From Halalkalibacter urbisdiaboli (GTDB lineage: Bacteria; Bacillota; Bacilli; Bacillales; Bacillaceae_D), in assembly GCF_002156385.1 (NCBI RefSeq), contig NZ_MVJM01000001.1, positions 182,662 to 246,661 on the forward strand: DNA of 64,000 nt, written 5' to 3'. Below the pieces are notes generated by a model. That model saw nothing but the letters and a program-made list of their open reading frames with translations. It was not told where the DNA came from and did no database searches. Both the position numbers and the translations under genes were made by a program. Numbering within the stretch: the stretch's first letter is position 1; each line of letters opens with the position of its first letter. Shown piece after piece: positions 63,929 through 64,000 of this stretch.

Positions 63929-64000
63929 TGTCTTATTCTTCCTCCCTTTGGTTCCTATCTCTTACTATAGTTCGTCCTAAGGTTTCATTCAAGTGTCGAT

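Noticed and set aside
1-64000. CRISPR arrays, tRNA or rRNA genes, prophage
   Set aside because: No regularly spaced repeats, no cloverleaf or rRNA-like sequence, and no phage structural genes were seen on either strand.

Overview
This window is chromosomal DNA from a spore-forming Bacillaceae bacterium. AT-rich composition, strong GGAGG-type ribosome binding sites with frequent GTG/TTG starts, and Bacillus-specific genes (KapB, YpjP, YhcN/YlaJ, Spo0E-like, RacA, BrxA, CheV, DynA, YtzC, YppE, YppC, YpoC) all point there. A predicted ectoine-catabolism operon and a GH43 arabinanase would suit a salt- or alkali-adapted Bacillus/Alkalihalobacillus-like soil organism. No rRNA, tRNA, prophage, CRISPR array or full insertion sequence was seen.

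Layout. 0-2.7 kb: hairpin repeats, a permease and a BdbC/thioredoxin disulfide pair. 2.8-9.1 kb: HemD-like protein, secreted TIM-barrel and DUF1906 proteins, a TetR/metallo-hydrolase operon with visible operators, sporulation lipoproteins and a short Spo0E-like gene. 9.2-10.4 kb: a lysine (L-box) riboswitch with its terminator, then dapA. 10.5-19.6 kb: the main accessory island, a five-gene minus-strand operon (gamma-elimination-type PLP enzyme, M20 amidohydrolase, homoserine-dehydrogenase-like protein, aldehyde dehydrogenase, DoeA-type ectoine hydrolase) divergent from a PucR regulator, with an EamA transporter downstream. 19.7-28.1 kb: kapB, small membrane proteins, ypjP and the gltBD glutamate synthase operon. 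28.9-35.3 kb: TelA and an unknown partner, a DUF2777-like protein, YdbS/YdbT PH-domain proteins, and a YpgR/CvfC-like HEAT-repeat protein. 35.5-41.2 kb: phosphoesterase, a thiol-redox cluster including BrxA, RNase Z, DJ-1/PfpI, an NlpC/P60 cell-wall endopeptidase and a YitT-type membrane protein. 41.4-50.1 kb: cheV, ilvA, two tandem YhfH-like zinc-ribbon genes, an RraA-like gene, the arabinanase and aceA. 50.4-63.9 kb: the conserved ypp/recU/ponA and dynA/ypoC/nth/dnaD/aspB blocks, without asnS in its usual place.

The most interesting signals are two. First, the island at 11.5-19.6 kb looks like an ectoine degradation pathway whose usual AstE-type deacetylase and class-III transaminase have been replaced by an M20 enzyme, a short homoserine-dehydrogenase-like protein and a cystathionine-synthase-family enzyme. 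Second, three copies of a small non-autonomous element (about 113-174 bp) share terminal inverted repeats close to GAGGCCACTGAAAAA and a core GAGCCGTTGC; two have perfect 8-9 bp target duplications, and one sits exactly on the stop codon of the rraA-like gene. Several small genes (7109, 8976, 20111, 44423, 44597, 52475) were read directly from the sequence.
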